DNA of 19,264 nucleotides from Spirochaetota bacterium (GCA_023398165.1 JAEWSQ010000024.1:1-19264); one strand, 5' to 3'; counted from the stretch's first letter, positions 1 through 7,257 are shown. Notes: generated by a model not told the origin, from the letters alone. Translations and numbers: made by a program.

Positions 1-159
1 GAATACCCCGATTCTCCATGGTACGCCGATTCTGTTGAGAAAATGAATCTCATAGAAAAGAGGATGAACCGGTATAAAAAAATAATACAATCCTTTTCCT
101 CGTGGAAGGATTATAAAAAGATGGAAAAGGAAGCAGATAGAAAAAATGGCAATTATTAA
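1..159 (+). CDS. C-terminal end of an unidentified protein (5' truncated by window)
   Basis: Frame 1 is open from the first base to a TAA at 157-159 and gives 52 residues. The peptide is charged and probably helical, rich in Lys, Glu, Arg and aromatic residues (for example MNLIEKRMNRYKKI near its middle). Its last 14 bases overlap the start of the ABC ATPase gene in another frame, which is typical of translational coupling, so it is probably the upstream member of the exporter operon. I do not recognise the family from this fragment. Confidence 0.55.
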   Translation, partial: EYPDSPWYADSVEKMNLIEKRMNRYKKIIQSFSSWKDYKKMEKEADRKNGNY

Positions 160-1135
160 AGTTCAGGATCTTCACAAAACATTTAAAGTAAGCAAACGCT
201 CAAAAGGCCTTCCCGGAACCATAGCAAATATTTTTGCTCCGAAGTTCACAGAAAAAAGAGCAGTAGACGGACTCAGCTTCGAAATAGAGAGGGGCGAAGC
301 CGTAGGCTTTATTGGTTCAAACGGAGCGGGAAAATCCACGACTATAAAAATGATTTCGGGCATACTGTATCCTACAAGCGGAAGCATAGAAGTACTCGGG
401 TTTGATCCTCAAAAACAGAGAAAGCAGTATGTGTCGCATATTGGTGTTGTGTTCGGACAGAAAAGCCAGCTCAGCTGGGATCTTCCGGTTATAGACAGTT
501 TCGAACTCCTCCGTCATATTTACAGAATTCCAACGGCGCAGTATGAACAGAATGTTAAAATGTTCACCTCCTTACTTGAGATGGAAAACTTTATTGAGCA
601 GCCTGTCCGCCAGCTTTCTCTCGGTCAGCGCATGAGAGCCGACATTGCAGCATCCCTCCTGCATTCTCCCGAACTTGTTTTTTTTGATGAGCCTACGATC
701 GGACTCGATGCCCTTGCAAAAGAAAAAATCCGCCAGTTTGTCCGCTATATGAATAAAGAAAAAAAAGTAACTATGATTTTTACCACTCATGACATGAAGG
801 ACATTGAAGAAACCTGTGAACGTATGATTCTTATAGACAAGGGGAAGCTTTTATACGACGGTAGTATTAAGAATATAGTTTCAAAATACGGCAAGGAGCG
901 GAAACTGATTGTAGTGTTTGAAACCGACACAGAAATAGAGCCGATTGATAATGTTCTTATTGCACGTGAAGGTTTTAATAAAAAATCATTTACCTTTGAC
1001 TGCGGCGAGGTAAACATGAAAGATCTTCTGCAGATTATAGCTTCTAAATATTCGATTGCAGACTTTACGGTAAAAGAGATGGAAATAGAGGCAGTTGTAA
1101 GAAGTATATATACGGGAGATATAAAACTGTCATGA
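146..1135 (+). CDS. ABC exporter ATPase subunit (COG4586-like)
   Basis: ATP-hydrolysing subunit of an ABC-2 type exporter, 329 aa, acting at the inner face of the cytoplasmic membrane. Visible motifs are Walker A GSNGAGKST (residues 57-65), signature LSLGQ (157-161), Walker B LVFFDEP (177-183, catalytic Glu182) and the H-loop His (215). A roughly 20-residue N-terminal extension after KTFKV and a roughly 90-residue C-terminal tail are typical of the COG4586 group, which pairs with COG4587 and COG3694 permeases; exactly such a pair follows. The start overlaps the preceding gene and the stop overlaps the next ATG (ATGA at 1132-1135). A purine-rich GGAAG lies about 15 bases upstream. The transported substrate cannot be read from the sequence. 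It is a clear paralogue of the ATPase at 11856-12848. Confidence 0.92.
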   Translation: MAIIKVQDLHKTFKVSKRSKGLPGTIANIFAPKFTEKRAVDGLSFEIERGEAVGFIGSNGAGKSTTIKMISGILYPTSGSIEVLGFDPQKQRKQYVSHIGVVFGQKSQLSWDLPVIDSFELLRHIYRIPTAQYEQNVKMFTSLLEMENFIEQPVRQLSLGQRMRADIAASLLHSPELVFFDEPTIGLDALAKEKIRQFVRYMNKEKKVTMIFTTHDMKDIEETCERMILIDKGKLLYDGSIKNIVSKYGKERKLIVVFETDTEIEPIDNVLIAREGFNKKSFTFDCGEVNMKDLLQIIASKYSIADFTVKEMEIEAVVRSIYTGDIKLS

Positions 1136-1932
1136 GGTTTTTACATACTCCCTACCTGGCATACTTTAAACTTTCTTTTAAACAGAACACTGCCTACCGT
1201 ATTGAGTGGCTCTTGGGAATTTTAAATAGTGTTATTCAAATATTTATTTCGATTGCAATTTGGAGAGCCCTGTATGGGAATGCAGATAGTGTTAAAGGAA
1301 TTCCATTTTCGGTAGTTACCACAAACTTTATTATTTCGCTTGGTCTTAGTAATATTTTTACCACAGATGATTTTTACATTCAATGGAAAATTAATGACGG
1401 CTCTATAGCGCATGAATTACTAAAGCCTGTAAACTTCCGTCTTATACTCCTTGCACAAACTCTGGGAAATCTTTTATTTAAACTCGTCAGCAATTTTCTC
1501 CCATCTCTCATCATAACAGCGGCCGTGTTCGGTATTCTTCCGCCTGCAGGCGTCATTGAATTTATTTTTTATGTAATAAGCATCTTTCTGGGTTTTTGCG
1601 TACTGTGGACTATCAGCCTAATGGTACAAATGACTTCTTTCTGGATTATTAATGTGTGGAGCGTATCGACTGCAAAGAATGTTATTATAAGAATATTATC
1701 AGGCGCAGCCCTCCCGCTGTTTTTTATGCCGGAGCCGGTGATGAAGCTTATCCGCTTAACGCCCTTTGATTCGATTTATCATATTCCGATCCAAATATAT
1801 TTAGGAACAATAAACCGCACTGATATAGCCCTGTGTATGGTAAAACAGATTGTATGGATAATTGTATTGTATGCGCTGAGTCTCTTCATGTGGCACCGCG
1901 GCAGTAAAAAGATTGTGATACAGGGAGGATGA
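1132..1932 (+). CDS. ABC-2 family exporter permease, subunit 1
   Basis: Integral membrane subunit of the exporter whose ATPase precedes it, 266 aa with about six hydrophobic segments. The pattern matches the ABC2_membrane_6/COG4587 type: an N-terminal helix carrying an Arg-Glu-Trp cluster (AYRIEWLLG), a cytoplasmic loop with DGSIAHELLKPVNFR, and a closing FMWHRGSKKIVIQGG tail. The element 'G.i..eLLkPv' is shared with all four permeases of this window. Its ATG overlaps the ATPase stop and its stop lies 3 bases before the next ATG. The family is firm; the substrate is unknown. Confidence 0.85.
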   Translation: MRFLHTPYLAYFKLSFKQNTAYRIEWLLGILNSVIQIFISIAIWRALYGNADSVKGIPFSVVTTNFIISLGLSNIFTTDDFYIQWKINDGSIAHELLKPVNFRLILLAQTLGNLLFKLVSNFLPSLIITAAVFGILPPAGVIEFIFYVISIFLGFCVLWTISLMVQMTSFWIINVWSVSTAKNVIIRILSGAALPLFFMPEPVMKLIRLTPFDSIYHIPIQIYLGTINRTDIALCMVKQIVWIIVLYALSLFMWHRGSKKIVIQGG

Positions 1933-1935
1933 ACA

Positions 1936-2742
1936 ATGTTTGATGCCTTACATATGTACAGTATCTATGTGCGCACTACCATGAAGGCATGGTTCCAGTA
2001 CAGATTCGATGCCTGCCTCCGCTCCTTTACCGTCTTTATACGGGAAGCCGCAGGGATCATTATTATTTACCTTACTTTAAAATCATTTAATCAGCTCAAC
2101 GGCTGGAATACACAGGAACTGTTTTTTTTGTACAGCCTTGTATTTCTAACCTACGGCATATTAATCATTTTTTTTACCGGGCTCAGGGATTTTGAACACC
2201 TGGTTAATAATGGAACTCTTGACAGATTTCTGCTTCGTCCGCGGGGAGTGCTTTTCCAGGTTCTCGCGTCAAACTCAGACTGGTTTGCAGCCGTTGGACA
2301 CGGCACCCTCGGTCTCGTGCTTCTCTTAACGTCTGCAAAAAGCATAGGCGTCGTCTGGACTTTCAGCAATATCAGTTACTTTATTTTTGCAGTTATAAGC
2401 GGAGTCCTCATTCAGGGCGCTCTGTTTTTATGTATCGCCTCTTTGAGTTTTTTCATCATGAAGGTCGGCAACCTGCGTAATGTTCTCTATTATGACACCC
2501 GGCTTTTTGCAGGCTACCCCATAAGCATTTATCCAAAGGTTTTACAAATTCTCATGATGTATATTGTACCCTTTGCCTTTGTAAACTTTTTCCCGGTACA
2601 GTTTCTTCTTAGAAAGAGCGATATGGAATTATTCCCGACATCATATATGTACATTGCGCCTTTTGTTGGAATTGTATTGTATCTTGCGTCTTACGTATTC
2701 TGGCGTTTCAGCTTAAAACACTACCACAGTTCGGGGAATTAA
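1936..2742 (+). CDS. ABC-2 family exporter permease, subunit 2
   Basis: Second membrane subunit, 268 aa, with about six membrane segments. Residues near 88-100 read NNGTLDRFLLRPRG, the typical COG3694 loop, and the protein ends with FWRFSLKHYHSSGN, like other members whose tail is W-x-x-x-L-K-x-Y-x-S-x-G. A strong GGGAGG ribosome site lies at the end of the preceding gene (around 1922-1928). With 146-1135 and 1132-1932 it should form a heterodimeric pore. No terminator is evident directly after it. About 100 bases separate it from the AraC-type regulator. Confidence 0.85.
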   Translation: MFDALHMYSIYVRTTMKAWFQYRFDACLRSFTVFIREAAGIIIIYLTLKSFNQLNGWNTQELFFLYSLVFLTYGILIIFFTGLRDFEHLVNNGTLDRFLLRPRGVLFQVLASNSDWFAAVGHGTLGLVLLLTSAKSIGVVWTFSNISYFIFAVISGVLIQGALFLCIASLSFFIMKVGNLRNVLYYDTRLFAGYPISIYPKVLQILMMYIVPFAFVNFFPVQFLLRKSDMELFPTSYMYIAPFVGIVLYLASYVFWRFSLKHYHSSGN

Positions 2743-2758
2743 TAAACCGATATTTTAC

Positions 2759-2833
2759 ATGTATACATAATGACAAAACTGTGCAGAAAATATCAGGAAG
2801 TAGATTGCAAAGTATTGTATACCTTTTTATAGA
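2759..2833 (+). promoter_or_regulatory. Possible promoter/operator region for the AraC-type gene
   Basis: The 100-base gap holds a perfect 10-bp palindrome ATGTATACAT (2759-2768), a second GTATAC core at 2816-2821, and a promoter-like pair TTGCAA (2805-2810), 17 bases, TATAGA (2828-2833). If that pair were used, transcription would begin almost at the ATG and lose the AGAGGA ribosome site, so the real promoter may lie further upstream. The palindrome is a plausible operator, inferred only. Confidence 0.3.
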
Positions 2834-2841
2834 GGATTGAT

Positions 2842-3630
2842 ATGAACTGGCTTGAAAGAATTGAAAGATCGCTTGAGGCAATAGAAAACTCGCTCACAGA
2901 AAATATCAGTATTGAAAATCTTGCAGAGCAGGTGTATACATCGAGCTTTATTTTTCAAAAAATGTTTGCGCTCTTGTGCGGGGTAACAGCGGGTGAATAC
3001 ATCCGTAACCGCAGATTAACTTGTGCCGGCTATGAAGTAATAGAAAACGATATCAGTATTCTAGACTTAGCGCTCAAGTATCAGTATGAAACAGGCGAAA
3101 GTTTCTGCAGGGCTTTTACACGGTTTCACGGTATAACGCCGTCTGCCGCACGAAAGCAAAAAGCAAATCTAAAAGTCTGTAAACCTGTCAGTCTTTCTAA
3201 AACATTGTCAGGAGGAAAGGTACTTATGAATGAAATTAGTGAACGGGGCTACGTTGTAAAAGAAACAGGCGCGGTGTACTACACGATGAATATGGATTTT
3301 TCGATCGAGTGGTTTAAAAAGCATCTGGGCTGGTACGGTCAGATTGAACAGCGCGATGAAGATGGGAACGGGCTTTACGGGTGTGTGAATAATATACCAA
3401 TAGAATTGGAGGCCCTTCATATTGCACCGTTTACCGGTATCCACTTATTCCGGGGCGAGAGCGAAAAACGCACTGCGGGTTTCATGTTAGTTTCCGGTAT
3501 TGAAAAGCTTTATGAATTTGTAAAAAAGTCGGGCTGGAACGAAATAACAGAGGTGGAAGAACAAAACTGGGGCGGAAAAACCTGTTCGGTGAAAACAATC
3601 GATGGATCGACACTTACTTTTTTTGAATAA
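2842..3630 (+). CDS. AraC-family transcription regulator with C-terminal VOC (glyoxalase-like) domain
   Basis: DNA-binding regulator, 262 aa. Residues about 8-110 form an AraC double helix-turn-helix at the N-terminus: IENLAEQVYTSSFIFQKMF is the first recognition unit and ISILDLALKYQYETGESFCRAF followed by GITPSAARK is the second, conserved one. Residues 129-262 resemble a VOC/glyoxalase-bleomycin-resistance fold (an AVYYTMNMDFSIEWFKKHLGW-like opening and a GGKTCSVKTIDGSTLTFFE close), probably the ligand sensor. An AGAGGA ribosome site precedes the ATG. Within the gene, AGGAGG at 3210-3215 lies 10 bases ahead of the in-frame ATG of codon 129, exactly at the domain boundary, so the VOC domain may also be made alone. 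Two GNAT genes follow closely, suggesting one response operon. Target genes and ligand are unknown. Confidence 0.85.
   Translation: MNWLERIERSLEAIENSLTENISIENLAEQVYTSSFIFQKMFALLCGVTAGEYIRNRRLTCAGYEVIENDISILDLALKYQYETGESFCRAFTRFHGITPSAARKQKANLKVCKPVSLSKTLSGGKVLMNEISERGYVVKETGAVYYTMNMDFSIEWFKKHLGWYGQIEQRDEDGNGLYGCVNNIPIELEALHIAPFTGIHLFRGESEKRTAGFMLVSGIEKLYEFVKKSGWNEITEVEEQNWGGKTCSVKTIDGSTLTFFE
3210..3228 (+). promoter_or_regulatory. Internal ribosome-binding site and in-frame ATG inside the AraC-VOC gene
   Basis: AGGAGG (3210-3215), 10 bases, then ATG at 3226-3228, in frame with the regulator (codon 129). Initiation here would give a free 134-residue VOC-domain protein. The Shine-Dalgarno is stronger than those of most genes in this window, though the spacing is at the long end. 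Use of the site is inferred. Confidence 0.45.
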
Positions 3631-3648
3631 GGTTGATAAAATATCAGT

Positions 3649-4125
3649 ATGAAAGAAATCCGGTATATGTATAATAAAGGAAAATTTTCTGATGTCGCAA
3701 TTCGTCCTGTCACCTATACGAGCGAGTTTTTCCAGCTGGAAATTGATCTTGAGTCTGAGGTCTTTTATGAATTGCGCAAAAAAAACGGAATAAGGCCCTT
3801 TGCTTTAAAGGACAGCACTCCCTCTGAGTTTGAAGAGATTAAGCAGTTCTTTTCAAACAACAGTTCCAGCTTCTTCTTTCTTTTTGACGGAGAAGACCGG
3901 ACGGCTGAAAATTGTATAGGCAGTATTCTTCTTCTGGGTAATTACATTCAGTGTCTCGCTGTTGCAAAAAAATATCAGAGAAAAGGCTATGGAGAGCAGC
4001 TCGTAAAATATGCAGTAAACTATGCATTTTCTCAAGGGCATAAGACGATAGAGCTGACGCTTATAGACGGAAACACCCAGGCTCAAGCGCTTTATACAAA
4101 ACTCGGCTTCACTGTAAAGAATTAA
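3649..4125 (+). CDS. GNAT-family N-acetyltransferase
   Basis: Cytoplasmic acetyl-CoA-dependent acyltransferase, 158 aa. The pyrophosphate-binding motif A is QRKGYGEQLVKYAV (from residue 110), preceded by the beta-4 strand IQCLAV and followed by IELTLIDGNTQAQALYTKLGF, the typical N.ka..lYeklGF ending. The N-terminal half is less conserved. The first ATG has only a weak AAGGTTGAT site; a second ATG at codon 7 is possible. It begins 18 bases after the AraC-VOC gene and ends 1 base before the next GNAT gene, so the three are probably co-transcribed. The acceptor substrate is unknown. Confidence 0.85.
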   Translation: MKEIRYMYNKGKFSDVAIRPVTYTSEFFQLEIDLESEVFYELRKKNGIRPFALKDSTPSEFEEIKQFFSNNSSSFFFLFDGEDRTAENCIGSILLLGNYIQCLAVAKKYQRKGYGEQLVKYAVNYAFSQGHKTIELTLIDGNTQAQALYTKLGFTVKN

Positions 4126-4126
4126 C

Positions 4127-4552
4127 ATGGAATTACAAAAAGCAGTCATAGAAGATTGTGATGAACTTGTCCGGATGAATACTCAGCTTGTCATTGATGA
4201 GCAGTATGATGTCATTCTTCCAGAGGATAAAATGATCGAGCGCATGAAGGATTTTATTCAAGGCTCTGTCTATGACTGCTATCTTATGGTTCATGAAAAC
4301 TCTCACTGCGGATACTGCCTCGTCGACACAACTAAAACACCGCTCTACCTGCGTCATCTGTTTGTGAAAAAAGAACACAGACGTAAGGGGTACGGAAAAA
4401 CGGCAATACAAATGCTCCTTAACATGTACAAGACTGACGCGCTCGATATTGAAGTTATGGCGTGGAATGCTAATGCAGTTAAATTTTATGAAAGCATCGG
4501 CTTTACGCCGCGGTTTATCGGCATGAGAATTAAGAAGGAAAGAAAGATTTAA
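4127..4552 (+). CDS. GNAT-family N-acetyltransferase (second copy)
   Basis: A compact single GNAT domain, 141 aa. Visible parts are YLRHLFVKKEHRRKGYGKTA (beta-4 and motif A, HRRKGYG at residues 84-90) and DIEVMAWNANAVKFYESIGF (motif B). Its ATG lies 1 base after the preceding stop, indicating coupled translation. It belongs to a different GNAT subgroup from its neighbour (low identity outside motif A), so the pair is not a recent tandem duplication. The substrate is unknown. It is followed after 17 bases by a lipoprotein gene with its own strong ribosome site. Confidence 0.87.
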   Translation: MELQKAVIEDCDELVRMNTQLVIDEQYDVILPEDKMIERMKDFIQGSVYDCYLMVHENSHCGYCLVDTTKTPLYLRHLFVKKEHRRKGYGKTAIQMLLNMYKTDALDIEVMAWNANAVKFYESIGFTPRFIGMRIKKERKI

Positions 4553-4569
4553 ATACATAGGAGGGATTT

Positions 4570-5403
4570 ATGAAAAGCCTTGTAAGAAAGGTTATTTTTC
4601 TTGGTTTAGTTATAGCTTCTATAACTATGGTGACTTCCTGTAAACAGGAAATGGAAACAGCTGTTGAAGAAATTCAATTAACTGAGCAGGAAGCGCAGAT
4701 TATTGAAAAGTATTCAGAAATTGGGAAGGGGCACAATGAGTCTTTGGATAATGCTTATGCTTAAATAAATTCACAGAGAGTAGCTCTACAAACAAAAGAA
4801 CAGCGGATTGCACTATTAGCTGAGTATTATGGCCTTGAGGGTGATGAGAAATGTATTTCATTTGATTATCCTGAGCCTTCAGCTTTGTCTAGAAATGCCG
4901 TATATCCATCCTTGGTACAGGCTTTATCGGATGAAGGTATCTTTTCAAATGAAGTATTTACAGATAATGTTGAGATTTACTTAAAACGTATAGAGACAGT
5001 TCTTCAGAATGTAAATGGGACAGATGAGAAAGCTGTAAATGATATTACTCAAATTGAGACAGATGCAATCAACATACTATCAGGAGACGATTTAAATGTT
5101 GTTATGAGTTATGCTGAGACAGCAAAGTCATCACTATCATATTGGATGTCTGAGTTTTCAAAAAATAATTCAAGTCGAAGTATTCAAGATGATCTTCGTT
5201 TAGCTGGTATTGTTGCTTTATCTGATGCTGCAGGTGCAACAGCAGGAGCTGCTATTGGGTTAATTATGAAAGTAGATCCAACAATAACTGCGCTAATCTC
5301 TATAGCTTGTGGAGCCTATTCCTCTGGAATGGCATGGGATACAGGTCGTTTTTACTGTATTATTGATATTCAAGGTCTTGTTGATAGGATTTTAGGAAAA
5401 TAA
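4570..5403 (+). pseudogene. Putative lipoprotein gene interrupted by one in-frame TAA
   Basis: A strong AGGAGGG site precedes the ATG at 4570. The first 64 codons encode a lipoprotein signal peptide with lipobox VTSC (Cys24) and a Glu-rich mature start, then end at TAA 4762-4764. The same frame stays open from 4765 to the TAA at 5401-5403, and the peptide after the stop (INSQRVALQTKEQ...) reads as coding, so this appears to be one gene of 277 sense-or-stop codons broken by a single stop. The distal part could be restarted at TTG 4885 (172 aa), but no ribosome site is visible there. The distal half carries an Ala/Gly-rich hydrophobic stretch (residues about 220-260 of the joined protein, SDAAGATAGAAIGLI within it). 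I do not recognise the family. Alternatives are sequencing error, recent nonsense mutation or readthrough. Confidence 0.7.
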
Positions 5404-5430
5404 AGATAGATAATTATCAAGGAGCTAATT

Positions 5431-5910
5431 ATGAAGCGAATAATCTGTATGCTTTCTTTCCTGTTAGTATTAATGAGTTTGGGATTTTCTCAAGAAGTGA
5501 ATACTGCCTTTGAAAACACCTTATTAAATGAGGCACTAGATATAAAAATACTTTTACATACAGGGATTAATCCATATACCTATAGGTTTTATGACGATAC
5601 TCAAAAAATATCTGAAATTAATTTGTACTCGATTTTAAAAACTGTTCCTCAAAATAAAGGAATTATTCAAAATGCTATTACTTGGAGAATTGTATCAATC
5701 ATTACAAGCGGACTTGTTGGAGGTTTTTCGGGAGTAATGCTTGTAAAACACCATACAGGATCATTAACTAGAGAAGGTACGATTTTTTTCTCATCAGGAA
5801 TAGTCACTTGTGGTATAACAAGCATTTTATCTGGATCGTTGTTTAGATGTAATCTTGACAAAGCAGTAGATAATTACAATCTTTCTGTAATGGGAATTCC
5901 TATAAAATAA
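5431..5910 (+). CDS. Small exported/membrane protein of unknown function
   Basis: 159 aa. It starts after a good AAGGAG site (7-base spacing) with a type I-like signal peptide (MKRIICMLSFLLVLMSLGFS, then QEVNT). The middle is polar; residues about 88-140 contain two Gly/Ser-rich hydrophobic segments (IITSGLVGGFSGVMLV and FFSSGIVTCGITSILSGS) that could span a membrane. It begins 28 bases after the interrupted lipoprotein and is followed by a terminator, so the two probably form the end of one transcript. The base composition is AT-rich, like its neighbour and unlike the ABC genes. The family is not recognised. Confidence 0.7.
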   Translation: MKRIICMLSFLLVLMSLGFSQEVNTAFENTLLNEALDIKILLHTGINPYTYRFYDDTQKISEINLYSILKTVPQNKGIIQNAITWRIVSIITSGLVGGFSGVMLVKHHTGSLTREGTIFFSSGIVTCGITSILSGSLFRCNLDKAVDNYNLSVMGIPIK

Positions 5911-5915
5911 GAATT

Positions 5916-5960
5916 AAGGCTGTTGTTGAGAGATTTCAACGGCAGCCTTTATCTGTTTCT
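5916..5960 (+). terminator. Rho-independent terminator
   Basis: Stem 5916-5929 pairs with 5936-5949 over 14 bp, including two G-U pairs, around a 6-base loop. It is followed by a T-rich run (TTTATCTGTTTCTTTTACTT). It lies just after the stop of the small exported protein. Confidence 0.8.
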
Positions 5961-6206
5961 TTTACTTAATAAAAGTTCAAAACGTGGTATTATGGAATTA
6001 CCGGTTTAGTGAGAGTTACCGGCACATTCAAGACATATTCAATACAAAACTCTCTCACTCAATTTGATATACTATCGTATGATAGTATAAATATTTTTTA
6101 TTGACAAAGCAGTACCTGAGCAGTACGGTACTTAAGATTTTAAAGAAAAAGTTTATAACCTCTAATGTTTTAATAAAAAAGTTATTATAAAGAGGAGAAA
6201 GAAGTT
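5961..6206 (+). promoter_or_regulatory. Repeat-rich control region upstream of the CPBP cassette
   Basis: No gene is seen between 5961 and 6206. The region contains TTACCGG twice (5998-6004 and 6016-6022, 18 bases apart) and an AGTGAGAG/CTCTCACT inverted repeat (6008-6015 with 6052-6059). It also has a perfect 9-bp-arm palindrome TATACTATC-GTAT-GATAGTATA (6068-6089). A consensus -35 TTGACA lies at 6101-6106, and CAGTAC is repeated with an 11-base period at 6110 and 6121 in the spacer. No good -10 is found at 17 bases (TACGGT at 6124-6129). The palindrome just upstream of the -35 and the repeats inside the spacer suggest a regulated promoter. A strong AGAGGAG ribosome site ends the region (6191-6197). 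Confidence 0.5.
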
Positions 6207-6245
6207 ATGAAACTTAACGTTATATCTCCTCAATGGAAAGTATAG
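6207..6245 (+). other. 12-codon ORF with strong ribosome site: leader peptide or frameshifted gene start
   Basis: AGAGGAG (6191-6197) sits 9 bases before ATG 6207, which opens only MKLNVISPQWKV and a TAG at 6243-6245. The adjacent +1 frame is open from 6211 and runs into the small membrane protein (..NGKYRTVSVKEQS then the ATG at 6271). Removing one base between 6210 and 6245 would join the two into a protein of about 107 aa, so this may be the true but frameshifted start. A genuine leader peptide or a sequencing error are the alternatives. Confidence 0.5.
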
Positions 6246-6270
6246 AACGGTTTCTGTAAAAGAGCAGTCA

Positions 6271-6531
6271 ATGCTTGTTGATTGGCTCAAAGAAAATAAT
6301 ATCAGCTGTATTTCGAAAACAAACTGGGGAACTGTAATTGAGCATATAATTTATACGGCTGCAAATATCTTTTTTATCGTGTTTTATTTCTATCAGATTA
6401 AAGCAAAAGATACAGATTTAGACATCACTTTAGTAATGATTTCGGCTGTTTGTTTTGTCTGTTGGATAATTTATATTTTATCGGGATTATATATTAGGAA
6501 GAGGATACATCATGACGAAACGATTATTTAA
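6271..6531 (+). CDS. Small two-helix membrane protein, possibly frameshifted at its start
   Basis: 86 aa from ATG 6271. A soluble N-terminus (LVDWLKENNISCISKTNWG) is followed by two hydrophobic segments (about residues 24-45 and 54-78) and a basic tail. The ATG at 6271 lacks a clear ribosome site; the peptide upstream in the same frame (back to 6211) looks coding, so the natural start is probably ATG 6207 in another frame. The gene overlaps the CPBP protease by 20 bases, which implies coupled translation and a shared task at the membrane. No family is recognised. Confidence 0.55.
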   Translation: MLVDWLKENNISCISKTNWGTVIEHIIYTAANIFFIVFYFYQIKAKDTDLDITLVMISAVCFVCWIIYILSGLYIRKRIHHDETII

Positions 6532-7207
6532 AGTATTTTTAGGAATTCCTGTTATTTTTACATTACTAATGGCAGTGATATCCGTTTTTGAAACAAAAAT
6601 TGCAGTATCTTTGCTTGGAAATCCTGAAACAAAAAATCCGCAAATTATTCAGGTTCTGTTTAACTTCTTGATTCTTGTTTCAGACAGCTCATTATATTTT
6701 TTAATGTATAAAACAATTCTTTCAAAATGTAATTTTTCATATCGATTGGGAGAGTCGATAAAAAAAGAATGGACAGAAAAGAAAAATATATATGAAAAAG
6801 TAAAGAAAGATAAAAAAACTTTCATCTTGATTATCGCTTTATTTGTGATAATTGTAATCATGTGGTATTTTTTTTCTGATTATATCAGTAGAAAAATAGG
6901 GATATATCCAAGCAAGAAACCGTTTTTGGAATTATCGTTCCTTTTTGTCCCGATTTTCGAGGAATTTATTTTTAGAAAAGTTTATTTTGAGTATTGTGAA
7001 ATTAATAAGGTAAAACATGCCTTTTCCCTTAATGTAGTAATCTTCTCTTTTGCACATATTATTCCAATGCCGTATGTATTTCTGTTAGGAGTAATTCTTG
7101 CTTATTGCTATAAAAAATACAATTCACTTATTTTGAATACAGTTGTACATTTTCTATTCAATCTTTTGGGACTAAGTATACCGCTCATTCTGAGACTTAT
7201 TAGGTAA
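6512..7207 (+). CDS. CPBP-family intramembrane metalloprotease (Abi/CAAX-like)
   Basis: Multi-pass membrane protein, 231 aa. It carries the three CPBP motifs in order: EEFIFR (Glu150, Glu151, Arg155), FSFAH (Phe178, His182) and HFLFN (His213, Asn217), the expected metal and catalytic ligands, all intact. Hydrophobic segments lie at about 8-28, 46-68, 103-122, 137-150, 172-200 and 205-228. Family members process prenylated or peptide substrates and some accompany bacteriocin loci as maturation or self-immunity factors. GGAAGAGGA lies ahead of the ATG, inside the upstream overlapping gene. The substrate is unknown; the upstream small membrane protein is a candidate partner. Confidence 0.85.
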   Translation: MTKRLFKVFLGIPVIFTLLMAVISVFETKIAVSLLGNPETKNPQIIQVLFNFLILVSDSSLYFLMYKTILSKCNFSYRLGESIKKEWTEKKNIYEKVKKDKKTFILIIALFVIIVIMWYFFSDYISRKIGIYPSKKPFLELSFLFVPIFEEFIFRKVYFEYCEINKVKHAFSLNVVIFSFAHIIPMPYVFLLGVILAYCYKKYNSLILNTVVHFLFNLLGLSIPLILRLIR

Positions 7208-7257
7208 GCCATATGAAATACATCCAGCAATTAGATGAATCCGGCTGCGATGCGGCA

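Noticed and set aside
4133..4558. 141-codon open frame antisense to the second GNAT gene
   Set aside because: It mirrors the GNAT gene almost exactly, and the sense frame has clear acetyltransferase motifs.
6068..6132. Palindrome and CAGTAC repeats as a toxin-antitoxin operator
   Set aside because: The downstream genes are a membrane protein and a protease with no antitoxin-like DNA-binding domain, so a TA system is not supported.
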